64,000 nt of DNA from Hyphomicrobiales bacterium (GTDB taxonomy: Bacteria > Pseudomonadota > Alphaproteobacteria > Rhizobiales > Beijerinckiaceae), in NCBI GenBank assembly GCA_027483945.1, contig JAIXTM010000002.1, positions 62,001 through 126,000 of the forward strand, written 5' to 3'. Both the position numbers and the translations under genes were made by a program. Each line of letters starts with the position of its first letter. The first letter of the stretch is position 1. The notes beneath the pieces were generated by a model that did not search any database, was not told where the DNA came from, and was given only the letters and a program-made list of their open reading frames with translations. Positions 49,397 through 62,987 of this stretch are shown here, piece after piece.

Positions 49397-52045
49397 ATGA
49401 GTGTCGAGCGCTACAACGCCAAGGTCAGCGAGCCGAAATGGCGCAGGGCCTGGGACGAGGCCGGCCTGTTCCGCACCCGCAACGACGATACGCGGCCTAA
49501 ATATTACGTGCTGGAGATGTTCCCCTATCCGTCGGGGCGCATCCATATGGGCCACGTGCGCAATTACGCGATGGGCGACGTGGTGGCGCGCTACAAGCGG
49601 GCCCGGGGCTTCAACGTGCTCCACCCCATGGGCTGGGACGCGTTCGGCATGCCGGCCGAGAACGCGGCCATGGCCAACAAGGTCCACCCGCGGGAATGGA
49701 CCTACGCCAATATCGACACGATGCGGGCCCAGCTGAAGACGATGGGCCTTTCGCTGGACTGGGACCGCGAGATCGCGACCTGCGACCCGGCCTATTACCG
49801 CCACCAGCAGAAGCTGTTCCTCGACTTCCTGAAGGCGGGGCTGGTGGACCGGCGCACTGCCAAGGTGAACTGGGACCCGGTGGACCAGACCGTGCTCGCC
49901 AACGAGCAAGTCATCGACGGCCGCGGCTGGCGCTCCGGCGCGCTGGTGGAGCAGCGCGAGCTGACCCAGTGGTTCCTGAAGATCACCGACTATTCGCAGG
50001 ACCTGCTCGACTCGCTGGAGACGCTGGATCGCTGGCCCGAGAAGGTCCGGCTGATGCAGAAGAACTGGATCGGGCGCTCCGAGGGCCTGAGCCTGCGCTT
50101 CGCCCTCGATCCGGCGACGACGCCCGGCGGCGAGACCGAGCTGGAGATCTACACAACGCGCCCCGACACGCTGTTCGGCGCGAGCTTCATGGCGATCGCC
50201 GCGGACCACCCGCTCGCCCGCGCCGCTGCCGCGCGCGATCCTGCCATCGCGGCCTTCGCCAACGAATGCCGCCGCACCGGCACCGCCGCCGAGGCCGTGG
50301 AGACGGCGGACAAGAAGGGCATCGACACCGGCATCCGGGCGGTCCATCCGTTCGATCCGTCCTGGACGCTGCCGGTCTATGTCGCGAACTTCATCCTCAT
50401 GGATTACGGCACCGGCGCCATCTTCGGCTGCCCGGCGCATGACCAGCGCGACTTCGACTTCGCCACCGCCTATGGGCTGCCGATCAAGACGGTGGTCTGC
50501 CCGGCCGACGCCGACCCGGCATCCTTCGTCGTCGCGGGCTCGCCCTATGAGGGCGAGGGCCGGATCGTGAATTCCGGCTTTCTCGACGGCCTGTCCATCG
50601 ACGAGGCCAAGGACGAGGTGGCGCGGAGCCTGGAAGGCCAGATGCGGGACGGCCGCCCCGTCGCCACCCGCAAGGTCAATTACCGCCTGCGCGACTGGGG
50701 CATTTCCCGCCAGCGCTACTGGGGTTGCCCGATCCCGGTCATCCATTGCGACGCCTGCGGCGTCCAGCCCGTCCCGGCGGACCAGCTGCCGGTGACGCTG
50801 CCCGAAGACGTCACCTTCGACGTGCCGGGCAACCCGCTTGACCGCCACCCGACCTGGAAGCACGTCAATTGCCCGGCCTGTGGCGCGAAGGCGCGCCGCG
50901 AGACCGACACGATGGACACGTTCGTCGATTCCTCGTGGTACTTCGCGCGCTTCACCGATCCGTGGACGATCGACGCGCCCACGACGCCGTCCGTCGTCGA
51001 CGGCGCGAATGGCTGGCTGCCGGTGGACCAGTATATCGGCGGCATCGAGCACGCGATCCTGCACCTGCTCTATTCCCGCTTCTTCACCCGGGCGATGGCG
51101 AAGACGGGGCACGCCTCCATCGCGGAACCCTTTGCGGGCCTGTTCACGCAGGGCATGGTTGTCCATGAAACGTACCGCGACGCCGCCGGCCAGTGGGTGA
51201 CGCCTGCCGATGTCAGGATCGAGACGATCGACGGCCAGCGCCGCGCGGTGCTGGAAGCCTCCGGCGCTCCGGTGGAAATCGGCTCCATCGAGAAGATGTC
51301 GAAGTCCAAGAAGAACGTCGTGGACCCGGACGACATCATCGCCTCCTACGGCGCCGACACGGCCCGCTGGTTCATGCTGTCCGATTCCCCGCCGGAGCGG
51401 GACGTGGTCTGGACCGAGGAAGGCGTTCAGGGCGCTCATCGCTTCGTCCAGCGCCTGTGGCGGCTGGTCAACGACGTGGTCGAGATCGCCGCGACCCCCG
51501 ATCTGGACGGCGAGTTCGAGACGACCCTGAACCCGGCGTCTCTGCTGCTGCGCAAGGCCGCCCACCGCGCCCTTGCCGGGGTCGAGGAGGATGTGGAGCG
51601 CCTGCGCTTCAACCGTTGCGTCGCCCAGGTCTACGAGCTCGCCAACGCGCTCCAGGCCGCCCTCGCCGGCGCCCGCGAGGCGGTGGAGGTCTCGGCCGAC
51701 ATGCGCTTCGCGCTCCGCGAGGCCGCCAGCATCATCTGCCAGCTCGTGGCGCCGATGATGCCGCACCTCGCCGAGGAATGCTGGCATGCGCTGGGTCATC
51801 GCACCCTCGTCGCCGCGACGCCCTGGCCGAACGCGGACCGCTCGCTTCTGGTCGAGGACCAGATTACGCTCCCCGTCCAGGTGAACGGCAAGAAGCGCGC
51901 CGACGTCACGGTGGCCCGCGAGGCCGCCCAGGCCGAGGTGGAGGCTGCCGCGCTCGCTCTGGACGCGGTCCAGCGCGCGCTCGAAGGCCGGGCGCCGCGC
52001 AAGGTCATCGTCGTTCCGCAGAGGATCGTGAATGTCGTCGTTTAA
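49397..52045 (+). CDS. leuS: Leucyl-tRNA synthetase
   Basis: LeuS charges tRNA-Leu. The 882-residue class-I synthetase has the HIGH-type motif HMGH at residues 50-53 and KMSKS at 633-637. The CP1 editing domain carries the TTRPDTLFG-type segment [13 protein letters not shown] near 250 and a [21 protein letters not shown] region near 335 (abridged). Zinc-type CxxC pairs occur in CDACG and CPACG. It is followed by lptE, whose start overlaps its end by 14 bases, and then holA. Confidence 0.98.
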   Translation: MSVERYNAKVSEPKWRRAWDEAGLFRTRNDDTRPKYYVLEMFPYPSGRIHMGHVRNYAMGDVVARYKRARGFNVLHPMGWDAFGMPAENAAMANKVHPREWTYANIDTMRAQLKTMGLSLDWDREIATCDPAYYRHQQKLFLDFLKAGLVDRRTAKVNWDPVDQTVLANEQVIDGRGWRSGALVEQRELTQWFLKITDYSQDLLDSLETLDRWPEKVRLMQKNWIGRSEGLSLRFALDPATTPGGETELEIYTTRPDTLFGASFMAIAADHPLARAAAARDPAIAAFANECRRTGTAAEAVETADKKGIDTGIRAVHPFDPSWTLPVYVANFILMDYGTGAIFGCPAHDQRDFDFATAYGLPIKTVVCPADADPASFVVAGSPYEGEGRIVNSGFLDGLSIDEAKDEVARSLEGQMRDGRPVATRKVNYRLRDWGISRQRYWGCPIPVIHCDACGVQPVPADQLPVTLPEDVTFDVPGNPLDRHPTWKHVNCPACGAKARRETDTMDTFVDSSWYFARFTDPWTIDAPTTPSVVDGANGWLPVDQYIGGIEHAILHLLYSRFFTRAMAKTGHASIAEPFAGLFTQGMVVHETYRDAAGQWVTPADVRIETIDGQRRAVLEASGAPVEIGSIEKMSKSKKNVVDPDDIIASYGADTARWFMLSDSPPERDVVWTEEGVQGAHRFVQRLWRLVNDVVEIAATPDLDGEFETTLNPASLLLRKAAHRALAGVEEDVERLRFNRCVAQVYELANALQAALAGAREAVEVSADMRFALREAASIICQLVAPMMPHLAEECWHALGHRTLVAATPWPNADRSLLVEDQITLPVQVNGKKRADVTVAREAAQAEVEAAALALDAVQRALEGRAPRKVIVVPQRIVNVVV

Positions 52046-52577
52046 GCGCCTTCGGGCTCTCGCGCTGGCGTCCCTCGCCGCCCTGGCCGTCGGCGGCTGC
52101 TTCCAGCCGCTCTACGCCCCGACAGTCGCGGGCGGCGTCACGGTGGCGGACCAGCTCGCCTCCGTCGAGGTGGCGCCGCTCAAGGAGCTGCCCGGCCAGG
52201 AACGTGCGGCGCATTACCTGACCCAGGAGCTGAAATACCTGGTGGACGGCGGAGCGCCCGTCGCCGCCCCGAAACGATACGTGCTGACCGTATCCATCAC
52301 GCAGAGCCTGCAATCTGCGATCGTCGACACCACGACGGGCCGCGCCACCGCGGCGACCCTGGTCGGCACGGTCAATTACGTGCTCAAGCCCGTCGGCGCG
52401 GACGAGAAGGCCCCGGCGCTGACCTCCGGCTCGGCCGTGTCCTCGGCTTCCTACGACCGGTTCCCGCAGCGCTTCGCCACGGTGCGCGCCGCCCGCGACG
52501 CCGAGATCCGGGTCGCGCGCGAGATCGCCGAGCAGATCAAGACGCGGCTCGCGGCGCATTTCGCCAGCCGGAGCTGA
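52032..52577 (+). CDS. lptE: LPS-assembly lipoprotein LptE
   Basis: LptE is the lipoprotein partner of LptD in the outer-membrane LPS translocon. The 181-residue protein has a lipobox AVGGC with Cys23. It continues CFQPLYAPT, and the [23 protein letters not shown] helix region precedes the C-terminus. It starts with ATG 52032 inside the last 14 bases of leuS in another frame and is followed three bases later by holA. This leuS-lptE-holA order is standard in alphaproteobacteria. Confidence 0.92.
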   Translation: MSSFKRLRALALASLAALAVGGCFQPLYAPTVAGGVTVADQLASVEVAPLKELPGQERAAHYLTQELKYLVDGGAPVAAPKRYVLTVSITQSLQSAIVDTTTGRATAATLVGTVNYVLKPVGADEKAPALTSGSAVSSASYDRFPQRFATVRAARDAEIRVAREIAEQIKTRLAAHFASRS

Positions 52578-52580
52578 GGG

Positions 52581-53609
52581 ATGGTCGCCGTCAAGGCCGG
52601 CGACGTCGAGGCAAGTCTCCGGCGACGGCCCAAGGCCGCGCTCTATCTCTTCTACGGGCCCGATACCGGCCTCGTGAGCGAGCGTGCGCGGCGCGCGGCC
52701 CGCGGCGCCGTCACCGATCCCGAGGACCCGTTCCAGCTCGTCAGGCTGGATGGCGACGCCGTCGCGGGCGATCCGGGGCGCCTGGTTGACGAGGCCGGCA
52801 CCGTCGGCCTGTTCGGCGGCGAGCGCGCGGTCTGGGTCTCGGCCTCGACCCGCAACCTCGTTCCGGCCGTCCAGGCCTTGCTGGAAGCGCCTCCGGGGGG
52901 CGCCCTCGTCGTGATGGAGGCGGGAGAGCTCGCCCGCAACGCGCCGCTTCGCATTCTGTGCGAGAAAGCGCCGAATGCCCTGGCCCTGCCTTGCTACGCC
53001 GATGGCGTGCGTGAGCTCGGCGCACTCGTGGACGAGACCATGCGCGAGGCCGGTCTGTCGCTCGGCCGCGACGTGCGCGAGCATATCGTCACGCATCTAG
53101 GTGCCGACCGGGCCGGCTCCCGTTCGGAGCTGGAAAAGCTTGTCCTCTACGCCGCCGGGACCGGACAGGTGACGGCAGCGGACGTCGATGCCGTCATCGG
53201 GGATATATCGGCCCAGGCGATCGACGGCGTCGTGGACGGGGCTTTCGGGGGCCGCTTCGCCGGCCTCGACCGCGCCTGGACGCGGCTGTCGGCGGAAGGG
53301 CTCGACGCCGGAATGGTCATCGGCGCGGCCCTGCGTCACGCGCTCCAGCTCCTCAAATGGCGCTCTGCCATGGAAACCGAGGGACGCGGAGCGGAGAGCG
53401 TCGTGCCGGAGCGCGCGATGCACTTCTCCCGCCGGGACGGCGTCGTCAGGCAGGTCTCCGGTTGGTCGGCCGCGGCCATCGGCGAGGCGGTGGACGAACT
53501 CGGCCGTGCGCAGCTCGCGGTCCGCCGCCAGCCGGCGCTGGCGCGCGAGACGGCGCGCCAGGCGCTATGGTCGGTTGCGACCACGGCCCGACGCGCCGGA
53601 ATAAGGTAA
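52581..53609 (+). CDS. holA: DNA polymerase III subunit delta
   Basis: HolA opens the sliding clamp in the clamp loader. The 342-residue protein has LYLFYGPDTGLVSERARRAA near residue 15 and the REHIVTHLGADRAGSRSELEKLVLY helical region near 155. The C-terminal half is the helical domain that contacts the other clamp-loader subunits. The start is ATG 52581, directly after lptE. It is convergent with parB, 13 bases away. Confidence 0.94.
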   Translation: MVAVKAGDVEASLRRRPKAALYLFYGPDTGLVSERARRAARGAVTDPEDPFQLVRLDGDAVAGDPGRLVDEAGTVGLFGGERAVWVSASTRNLVPAVQALLEAPPGGALVVMEAGELARNAPLRILCEKAPNALALPCYADGVRELGALVDETMREAGLSLGRDVREHIVTHLGADRAGSRSELEKLVLYAAGTGQVTAADVDAVIGDISAQAIDGVVDGAFGGRFAGLDRAWTRLSAEGLDAGMVIGAALRHALQLLKWRSAMETEGRGAESVVPERAMHFSRRDGVVRQVSGWSAAAIGEAVDELGRAQLAVRRQPALARETARQALWSVATTARRAGIR

Positions 53610-53622
53610 TAATATCAGCTAT

Positions 53623-54492
53623 TTAGCCGCGCAGGCGCTGACAGAGCCCATCGAGCTGCTCAAGCGTCTTATAGGCGATTTTCAATTCGCCCGCCTGACC
53701 CTTGTGGTTGATCGAGACCTTGAGGCCGAGGACGTCCTCCAGAACCTGCTCCAGGGCTCGCGTATCGGGATCCTTCTCCCGCGCGGGCTTGGGCGCTTCG
53801 GCCGTCTCGCCCTGCGCCTCCCGCTGCGCGATCCGCTCGATGTCGCGCACCGTCAGGTGCTTCTCGATCGCGACACGGGCGACGCCTTCCGGGTCGCGGA
53901 CGCCGAGAAGCGCGCGACCATGGCCGGCGCTGAGCCGGCCTTCCATCAGGTGGGCGCGCACAGGCTCGGGAAGCTTCATCAGCCGCAACGTATTGGCGAC
54001 ATGGCTGCGGCTCTTGCCGATGACCTGAGCCAGGTCGTTCTGGGAATACGCGAATTGCGACATCAGCTGCTCGTAGCCGGCAGCCTCTTCCAGCGCGTTG
54101 AGATCCGCGCGCTGGACGTTCTCGATGATGGCGAGTTCGAGCGCTTCCTTCTCGGTCGCCTCGATCTGGAGGATCGGCACCTCATGGAGGCCCGCCCGCT
54201 GCGCCGCGCGCCAGCGCCGCTCGCCCGCGATGATCTCGTAGACGCCGTCCAGGCCCTCGATCGCCCTCACGACGATCGGCTGGAGGATGCCCTTCTCGCG
54301 GATCGAGCCCGCCAGGTCCTCAAGATCGCTCTCTCCGAAGCTCTTGCGCGGATTGCGGGGATTGGGCCTCAGGAACTCGATCGGGACGCTGCGTTGCGCC
54401 CGGGCGCGCGCGACAGCATCGGCATCGTCGCCTGCCTCGCCGATCAGCGCGGCGAGGCCTCGGCCGAGGCGGCGGGACGTGTCTTCGGCCAT
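53623..54492 (-). CDS. parB: Chromosome-partitioning protein ParB
   Basis: ParB binds parS and uses CTP to slide and spread on origin-proximal DNA. The 289-residue protein has an N-terminal LGRGLAALIG ParA-contact motif, the PNPRNPRKSF and AGERRWRAAQRAGL CTPase blocks (the latter near residue 94), ENVQRADLNALEEA near 130, and the HTH region YSQNDLAQVIGKSRSHVANTLRL. ATG 54492 is chosen with GAGGA six bases upstream. It follows parA by 41 bases. Two parS sites occur upstream within the same gene cluster. Confidence 0.97.
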   Translation of the reverse strand: MAEDTSRRLGRGLAALIGEAGDDADAVARARAQRSVPIEFLRPNPRNPRKSFGESDLEDLAGSIREKGILQPIVVRAIEGLDGVYEIIAGERRWRAAQRAGLHEVPILQIEATEKEALELAIIENVQRADLNALEEAAGYEQLMSQFAYSQNDLAQVIGKSRSHVANTLRLMKLPEPVRAHLMEGRLSAGHGRALLGVRDPEGVARVAIEKHLTVRDIERIAQREAQGETAEAPKPAREKDPDTRALEQVLEDVLGLKVSINHKGQAGELKIAYKTLEQLDGLCQRLRG

Positions 54493-54533
54493 GTGCAATC
54501 CTCAGGCGATACGCGGGGACGAACGGGACGGTT

Positions 54534-55376
<843 letters not shown>

Positions 55377-55393
55377 GGATCTGTTCCGTGCCT

Positions 55394-56029
55394 TCAGCCG
55401 GATGGGGGACGCAATCGCGGCTCGACGCCGAGGACCTTGACGATGCGACCCTTGGGATCGGATCGGCTGGCCATCAGCTCATACTGAATCTTCCAAGATT
55501 TAGAGGCTTCGGTCAATTCGGCCTCTACATCTTGTCCCTTCATCAACAGCCCGATGGCGCCCCTTCTCCACAACGGATCGCACCAGCCGATGAGTTCCTT
55601 TAACGGCGCCAAGGCCCGCGCCGTGACAATTTCGATCACGCCGGCAAGATCCGGCACGATATCCTCGAGCCGGCCCTGATGAACCGTAACCGAAGCGTCG
55701 CAAGCCCGCGCCGCAGCGCGCAGGAAGGCGCATTTCCGGCCATTGGCCTCGACGAGATGGACGTGCGAGCCTGGCGGCGACGCGATGGCAACGATGAGAC
55801 CGGGCAGGCCGGCGCCCGATCCGAGATCGAGCCAGCGCCGCGCGGCCGACGGAGCGAGGTCCACCAGCTGCAGGCAATCGTCGATATGGCGGCCCCAGAG
55901 ATCGGCCAAGGTCGCGGGGCCAACGAGGTTCTTGATCTGCTGCCAACGAGCCAGCTCGCTGGCATAAATGTCCAGCTTCGCGCCTGTTTCACGTGAAACA
56001 CGCGCGAGGACCTTGTCACGGCTCGTCAT
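55394..56029 (-). CDS. rsmG: 16S rRNA 7-methylguanosine methyltransferase RsmG (GidB)
   Basis: RsmG methylates G527 of 16S rRNA using S-adenosylmethionine. The 211-residue protein has the SAM motif [16 protein letters not shown] near residue 65, the [20 protein letters not shown] block near 84 and [12 protein letters not shown] near 135. Its start overlaps the mnmG stop (ATGA). Codons 11-15 are written inside a parS site, so the residues VSRET are constrained by the centromere sequence. Confidence 0.96.
   Translation of the reverse strand: MTSRDKVLARVSRETGAKLDIYASELARWQQIKNLVGPATLADLWGRHIDDCLQLVDLAPSAARRWLDLGSGAGLPGLIVAIASPPGSHVHLVEANGRKCAFLRAAARACDASVTVHQGRLEDIVPDLAGVIEIVTARALAPLKELIGWCDPLWRRGAIGLLMKGQDVEAELTEASKSWKIQYELMASRSDPKGRIVKVLGVEPRLRPPSG
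55985..56000. other. parS centromere site inside rsmG
   Basis: The sequence is the perfect 16-bp palindrome TGTTTCACGTGAAACA, the canonical bacterial ParB-binding site. It overlaps rsmG codons 10-15. With the copy at 57902 it lies about 1.5-3.4 kb from parB, consistent with a position near the origin. Confidence 0.97.
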
Positions 56030-57918
56030 GCCGCCCTGCTCTCGTTGCGGCTCCGAATCTTTCGCAGCGATGCCGCGATCAGCGTCAACGCCGCCGGCGT
56101 CATGCCTTCGAGCCTGGCGGCCTGGCCGAGCGAGGCCGGCCTGACCTGCTGAAGACGGGCTTTGATCTCATTGGACAGGCCCGGCATCTCGTCATAGCTG
56201 AGATCGGCAGGCAGAAGGGTCTCTTCCTCGCGGCGGAACGCCGCGATATCGGCCTCCTGGCGCTCCAGATAAACCGAGTAGACCGCATCGGTCGTCAGGC
56301 GATCGCGCAGGTTCGCAGGGACATCGCGCAGCTCCGGCCACAACGCAGCCAGATCGTCCAGTTGCGTGCCCGGGCGCGACAGCAATTCGAAGGCACTGCG
56401 GCGCTGCCCGTCCTGGTTCACGTCGAGCCCGCTCCGCCGCGCCTCGCTCGGCGTACATGCCAGATCCTGCAGGCGGTCGCGCCAGTAGACGACAGCGGCC
56501 TGGTGCGACCGGAACACGTTCGCGCGCTCGCTGCCCACGACACCGAAAGAGAGGCCGAGCGGAGTCAGCCGCTCGTCCGCATTGTCGACCCGCAAGCTCA
56601 ACCGGTACTCGGCGCGCGAGGTGAACATCCGGTACGGCTCGGTCACCCCGTGTGTGACCAGATCGTCCACCATCACCCCCAGATAGGACGTGGCCCGATC
56701 GAGCACGACCATATCCGAGCCGCCGGCGCGCCGCGCCGCATTGATCCCGGCCAGCAAGCCCTGCGCCGCGGCCTCCTCGTAGCCCGTCGTCCCGTTGATC
56801 TGCCCCGCCAGGAACAGTCCGCGGCACAGCCTCGTCTCCAGCGTCGGATCGAGCCCGCGCGGATCGAGATAATCGTATTCGATCGCATAACCCGGCCGGA
56901 CGATCGCCGCGTTCTCAAGCCCCGGGATTGTCGCGATCGCCTCCCGCTGCACGTCTTCGGGCAGCGAGGTGGAAATGCCGTTGGGATAGACCAGCGGATC
57001 GTCCAGGCCCTCCGGCTCGAGGAAGATCTGGTGCCCATCCCGGTCGCCGAAGCGAACGACCTTGTCCTCGATCGACGGACAATAGCGCGGTCCGCGGCTG
57101 TCGATCTCGCCGGAATACATGGGTGCACGGTGCAGGTTGGCGCGGATGATATCATGCGTCGCCGGTGTGGTCCGTGTGATGCCGCAGCGAACCTGGCGAT
57201 TGGGCAAGCTCTCCGTCAGCGCCGAGAATGGTTCCGGGTCCGAATCGCCGTCCTGCATCTCCAGCGAGGCCCAGTCGATTGTCCGGCCATCCAGTCGTGC
57301 CGGCGTCCCGGTCTTCAGGCGACCCAAAGGGAATCCCAAGGCGTCCATCCGTTCGGCCAGCCGCACCGACGCTGCGTCGCCGATGCGCCCCGCCGGGATC
57401 TTGACCTCGCCCATGTGAATGAGGCCGCGCAGGAACGTGCCGGTTGTCAGGACGACCGACCGCGCGGCGACGGTGCGGCCGTCGGCCAACACGACACCGT
57501 GCAGCACGCCAGCCTCGACCGACAGATCGACAACCTCGCCCTCGATGATCGTTAGGCCGTCCTGCCTGCCGAGGAGCTCCTGTACGGCCTGGGCGTAGAG
57601 CCGGCGGTCTGCCTGAGCACGCGGACCCCGAACCGCCGGGCCCTTGCGCCGGTTGAGCATGCGGAACTGGATGCCGCCGAGATCGGCGGCACGGGCCATG
57701 ACGCCGTCAAGGGCGTCGATCTCCCGGACCAGGTGTCCTTTGCCGAGACCGCCGATCGCGGGGTTGCAGGACATCGTGCCGATGCCGCCCGCCTTCATCG
57801 TGACGAGTGCCGTGCGAGCCCCGACCCGCGCCGCAGCGGCTGCCGCCTCGGTCCCGGCGTGGCCGCCGCCGACGACCACCACGTCAAATGTGAGTTCCGC
57901 CTGTTTCACGTGAAACAC
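56026..57918 (-). CDS. mnmG: tRNA uridine-5-carboxymethylaminomethyl modification enzyme MnmG (GidA)
   Basis: MnmG with MnmE adds a carboxymethylaminomethyl (cmnm5) group to wobble uridines. The 630-residue flavoprotein has the FAD motif [14 protein letters not shown] near residue 13, [22 protein letters not shown] near 49 (abridged) and [19 protein letters not shown] near 163. The start is GTG 57918, whose first codons spell FHVKQ because they lie in a parS site. Its start follows the mnmE stop directly, and its stop overlaps rsmG by ATGA. Confidence 0.96.
   Translation of the reverse strand: MFHVKQAELTFDVVVVGGGHAGTEAAAAAARVGARTALVTMKAGGIGTMSCNPAIGGLGKGHLVREIDALDGVMARAADLGGIQFRMLNRRKGPAVRGPRAQADRRLYAQAVQELLGRQDGLTIIEGEVVDLSVEAGVLHGVVLADGRTVAARSVVLTTGTFLRGLIHMGEVKIPAGRIGDAASVRLAERMDALGFPLGRLKTGTPARLDGRTIDWASLEMQDGDSDPEPFSALTESLPNRQVRCGITRTTPATHDIIRANLHRAPMYSGEIDSRGPRYCPSIEDKVVRFGDRDGHQIFLEPEGLDDPLVYPNGISTSLPEDVQREAIATIPGLENAAIVRPGYAIEYDYLDPRGLDPTLETRLCRGLFLAGQINGTTGYEEAAAQGLLAGINAARRAGGSDMVVLDRATSYLGVMVDDLVTHGVTEPYRMFTSRAEYRLSLRVDNADERLTPLGLSFGVVGSERANVFRSHQAAVVYWRDRLQDLACTPSEARRSGLDVNQDGQRRSAFELLSRPGTQLDDLAALWPELRDVPANLRDRLTTDAVYSVYLERQEADIAAFRREEETLLPADLSYDEMPGLSNEIKARLQQVRPASLGQAARLEGMTPAALTLIAASLRKIRSRNESRAA
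57902..57917. other. parS centromere site at the mnmE/mnmG junction
   Basis: TGTTTCACGTGAAACA, a perfect 16-bp palindrome identical to the site at 55985. It covers the first codons of mnmG. Placement of parS at the start of mnmG is well known in alphaproteobacteria. Confidence 0.97.
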
Positions 57919-59232
57919 CTACTTGCCGATGCAGAATGCGCCGAAGAGCGCATCGAGCACATCGTCGGACGAGATCCGTCCGGTCACCATGCCAAGCGCC
58001 GCTGCGGCCGCACGCAGGTCTTCGGCGACCAGCTCCGGCGAGGCCTGGTCCGCCATGACTACGCGGTGCAGCGCATCGCGGCAACGACCGAGTGCTGCGG
58101 CATGACGCTGTCGGGTCACAAGCGACGGCATTCGTTGCGGCTGCGAATCGAGTCGCCGGGTCACGGTCTCGAGCATGTCCGGAAGCCCTTGTCCGGTCAC
58201 GACCGAGATCGCGATATCGGCTCCGCCTGCATGGTTCTGCAGGCCGAGGTCCGCCTTCGTCGCCACGCGGAGGGCACCGGGGACAGGCTGCTGCGCAGCC
58301 ACCGGCGAACCGACCGGCTCCAGCCATAAGGTCAGGTCGGCCTTCGCCGCCGCCTCCCGCGCGCGCGCGATACCGATCTGCTCCACCGGATCGTCGCTGT
58401 CGCGAAGCCCGGCCGTATCGACAAACGTCACCGGCAGGCCGCCAATGTCGCATCGCACCTCGATCAGGTCGCGCGTCGTGCCGGCATGATCCGACACGAT
58501 CGCCACGTCGCGCTGCGCCAGGGCGTTGAGCAGCGAGGACTTTCCGGCATTCGGCGGGCCGGCGATAACGATCCGGTAACCATCCCGCACGCGCTCGCCA
58601 TGCGTGAAGCCGGCAAGTGCCGCATCGATCTCAGCGGCGACCGATGTGGCGGCATCCCGGACGCGGGTGAGCAGCCCCTCGGGAACGTCCCGTTCGTCGG
58701 AGAAGTCGAGGTCCGCCTCCGCGAGGGCCAGGCCCTGGACAAGCCGGGCGCGCCAGGACTCGACGGCCTCGCCGAGCCGTCCCTCCAGCAGCCCCAGCGC
58801 CTGGCGCCGCTGCGCCTCGGTCTCGGCGCTGAGGAGGTCGGCAAGGCCCTCCGCCTCGGTCAGGTCCATCCGCCCGTTGAGGAAGGCGCGGCGGGAGAAT
58901 TCGCCGGGTTGCGCCGGCCGCAGGCCCTGCATGGCGGCGAGGACGGCGACGATCGCGGCGAGAACCGCGCGTCCGCCATGCAGATGCAGCTCGGCGCAAT
59001 CCTCCCCCGTGAAGCTGTCCGGCCCCGGAAACAGGACGACCAGCGCGCGGTCGAGTACGTTGCCCGCCGAATCCCGCAACGATCTCAACGTCATGTGCCG
59101 GGGGCGGGGCACGGCGCCCGCCATCGTTTCGAGCACGAATCGAACCGCGGGGCCCGACAACCGGACGATCGTGATCGTGCCGTTGACGGGCGTCGCCGGG
59201 GCGAAGATCGTGTCGGTGATGCGCTCGTGCAT
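57919..59232 (-). CDS. mnmE: tRNA uridine modification GTPase MnmE (TrmE)
   Basis: MnmE partners with MnmG at U34 of certain tRNAs. The 437-residue protein has the folate-binding N-terminal domain ([22 protein letters not shown], abridged), then the GTPase domain with G1 GPPNAGKSS at residues 225-233, the G2-region DHAGTTRD and the G3 DTAGLRD. It ends with the conserved Cys in FCIGK. ATG 59232 places DTIF at residue 7, like family members; ATG 59271 would add 13 residues. Neither start has a clear ribosome binding site. It is divergent from the YyaL-like gene. Confidence 0.95.
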   Translation of the reverse strand: MHERITDTIFAPATPVNGTITIVRLSGPAVRFVLETMAGAVPRPRHMTLRSLRDSAGNVLDRALVVLFPGPDSFTGEDCAELHLHGGRAVLAAIVAVLAAMQGLRPAQPGEFSRRAFLNGRMDLTEAEGLADLLSAETEAQRRQALGLLEGRLGEAVESWRARLVQGLALAEADLDFSDERDVPEGLLTRVRDAATSVAAEIDAALAGFTHGERVRDGYRIVIAGPPNAGKSSLLNALAQRDVAIVSDHAGTTRDLIEVRCDIGGLPVTFVDTAGLRDSDDPVEQIGIARAREAAAKADLTLWLEPVGSPVAAQQPVPGALRVATKADLGLQNHAGGADIAISVVTGQGLPDMLETVTRRLDSQPQRMPSLVTRQRHAAALGRCRDALHRVVMADQASPELVAEDLRAAAAALGMVTGRISSDDVLDALFGAFCIGK

Positions 59233-59298
59233 GACGATGGGATGCGATCGGGTGGACGGCGCCGTGAACATGGCGCCCGGCTGGGGCGTTCCGATGCC

Positions 59299-61242
<1,944 letters not shown>

Positions 61243-61245
<3 letters not shown>

Positions 61246-61274
61246 ACGACGAAGGGGCGCCGGATGGCGCCCCT
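61243..61274 (-). terminator. Terminator downstream of rho
   Basis: A perfect 9-bp stem, AGGGGCGCC (61253-61261) and GGCGCCCCT (61266-61274), with a 4-base loop. On the minus strand it is followed by TCGTCGTTC. The same TTCGTCGTT tail follows the rpmA terminator. It may stop transcription from both sides. Confidence 0.75.
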
Positions 61275-61303
61275 CGTGCAGAAGACAGCGATGAGGCCGT
61301 GCC

Positions 61304-62569
61304 TCAGGTATTCATCGAATCGAAGAAATCACCGTTGGTCTTGGTCTGGCGCAGCTTGTCGAGCAGGAACTCGATCGCGTCCACCGTGCCCATCGGGTTG
61401 AGGATGCGGCGCAGCACGTACATCTTCTTGAGGATGTCCGGCGGCACCAGGAGCTCCTCCTTGCGCGTGCCCGAGCGGGTGATGTCGATCGCCGGGAAGG
61501 TGCGCTTGTCCGAGACCTTGCGGTCCAGGATGATCTCGGAATTGCCGGTGCCCTTGAACTCCTCGAAGATCACCTCGTCCATGCGCGAGCCGGTATCGAT
61601 CAGCGCGGTGGCGATGATGGTCAGCGAGCCGCCTTCCTCGATGTTGCGGGCGGCGCCGAAGAAGCGCTTGGGCCGCTGCAGGGCGTTGGCGTCCACGCCG
61701 CCGGTCAGGACCTTGCCGGAGGACGGCACGACCGTGTTGTAGGCGCGGCCGAGGCGGGTGATCGAATCGAGCAGGATGACGACGTCGCGCCCGTGCTCCA
61801 CGAGGCGCTTGGCCTTCTCGATCACCATCTCAGCGACCTGGACGTGGCGCGTCGCCGGCTCGTCGAAGGTCGAGGAGATGACCTCGCCCTTCACCGAGCG
61901 CTGCATGTCGGTGACCTCTTCCGGGCGCTCGTCGATGAGCAGCACGATGAGGTAGCACTCGGGATGGTTGGAGGTGATCGACTGCGCGATGTTCTGCAGG
62001 AGCACCGTCTTGCCGGTGCGCGGCGGCGCGACGATGAGGCCGCGCTGGCCCTTGCCGATCGGCGAGACGACGTCGATGATCCGGGCCGAGAAGTCCTTCC
62101 GCGTCGGGTCCTCGATCTCCAGCTTCAGGCGCTGGTTCGGGTAGAGCGGCGTCAAATTGTCGAAATGGACCTTGTGCCGGATCTTGTCCGGGTCCTCGAA
62201 ATTGATCGTGTTGACCTTGAGCAGGGCGAAATAGCGCTCGCCCTCCTTCGGCGCCCGGATCGGGCCCTCCACCGTGTCGCCGGTCCTGAGGCCGAACTTC
62301 CGGATCTGGGAGGGCGACACATAGATGTCGTCCGGGCCGGCGAGGTAGTTGGAATCGGAGGAGCGCAGGAAGCCGAAGCCGTCCTGCAGGACCTCGACGA
62401 CGCCCTCGCCGATGATCTCCACGTCCCGCGCCGCATGCTGCTTCAGGATCGCGAACATCAGCTCCTGCTTGCGCATGGTGGAGGCGTTCTCGACCTCCAG
62501 CTCCTCGGCGGCGGCAATGAGCTCGGTGGGTGACTTGGACTTCAGCTCTTGGAGCTTGATCTCCCGCAT
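61304..62569 (-). CDS. rho: Transcription termination factor Rho
   Basis: Rho is the hexameric RNA helicase that ends transcription. The 421-residue protein has the N-terminal helix bundle, the RNA-binding cold-shock-like fold [15 protein letters not shown] near residue 64, Walker A APPRTGKT at 181-188, and [11 protein letters not shown] near 265 with the Q-loop region. The start [10 protein letters not shown] corresponds to ATG 62569. The frame is open a little further upstream without similarity. It is downstream of hemJ after a repeat-rich gap. Confidence 0.98.
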   Translation of the reverse strand: MREIKLQELKSKSPTELIAAAEELEVENASTMRKQELMFAILKQHAARDVEIIGEGVVEVLQDGFGFLRSSDSNYLAGPDDIYVSPSQIRKFGLRTGDTVEGPIRAPKEGERYFALLKVNTINFEDPDKIRHKVHFDNLTPLYPNQRLKLEIEDPTRKDFSARIIDVVSPIGKGQRGLIVAPPRTGKTVLLQNIAQSITSNHPECYLIVLLIDERPEEVTDMQRSVKGEVISSTFDEPATRHVQVAEMVIEKAKRLVEHGRDVVILLDSITRLGRAYNTVVPSSGKVLTGGVDANALQRPKRFFGAARNIEEGGSLTIIATALIDTGSRMDEVIFEEFKGTGNSEIILDRKVSDKRTFPAIDITRSGTRKEELLVPPDILKKMYVLRRILNPMGTVDAIEFLLDKLRQTKTNGDFFDSMNT

Positions 62570-62846
62570 CGGGATTGATCCTGGCGTTGGGTGGCGTGGG
62601 CCGTCGGCCCTGTACGCCGTCATCGGGGGGAAACGGGAACGGACGCGATCGCTCGACGGATGTCCGGGAGATGCGCCCTATCGGCTACGCGACCTGGGAG
62701 GCTCCGCGACGACTGCCGGCGGGCGGCAGGTCAGGGCGCGGCGTCGTGCAGCGATCCGTGTTCGGAAGGCCCTCAAGCCAGTACTCCGAATCGCCGGCGG
62801 CCTCAAGAGGGATGTCGAGCGACAGGGATATGACGGTGAGCCTGAC

Positions 62847-62956
62847 GCCTCGTCCTTCGAGGCCGCTTCGCGGCGCCTCAGGACGAGGCTTCAATTGGCA
62901 ATCCGCGCTTCCCAACGGTCCTCTGCTGAGGCGCGAGCGAAGCGAGCCTCGAAGCA
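62847..62956. repeat. Pair of inverted palindromic repeats upstream of rho (intergenic 62570-62987)
   Basis: GCCTCGTCC (62847-62855) and GGACGAGGC (62881-62889) form an outer stem around CTTCGAGGCCGCTTCGCGGC. A second, inverted copy of the same core lies at 62924-62956 (TGAGGCGCGAGCGAAGCGAG, then CCTCGAAGCA). This is a dispersed alphaproteobacterial palindrome family. The rest of the 418-base gap, between rho and hemJ, holds no gene I can see. A promoter for rho must lie here. Confidence 0.75.
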
Positions 62957-62987
62957 CGCACGAGTCCCTTGGGCGTCTCCGCTTCGT

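Noticed and set aside
48557-51799. A 1080-codon open frame on the minus strand opposite leuS
   Set aside because: Only the last 227 codons (48557-49240) are the YggS gene. The rest is antisense read-through of leuS.
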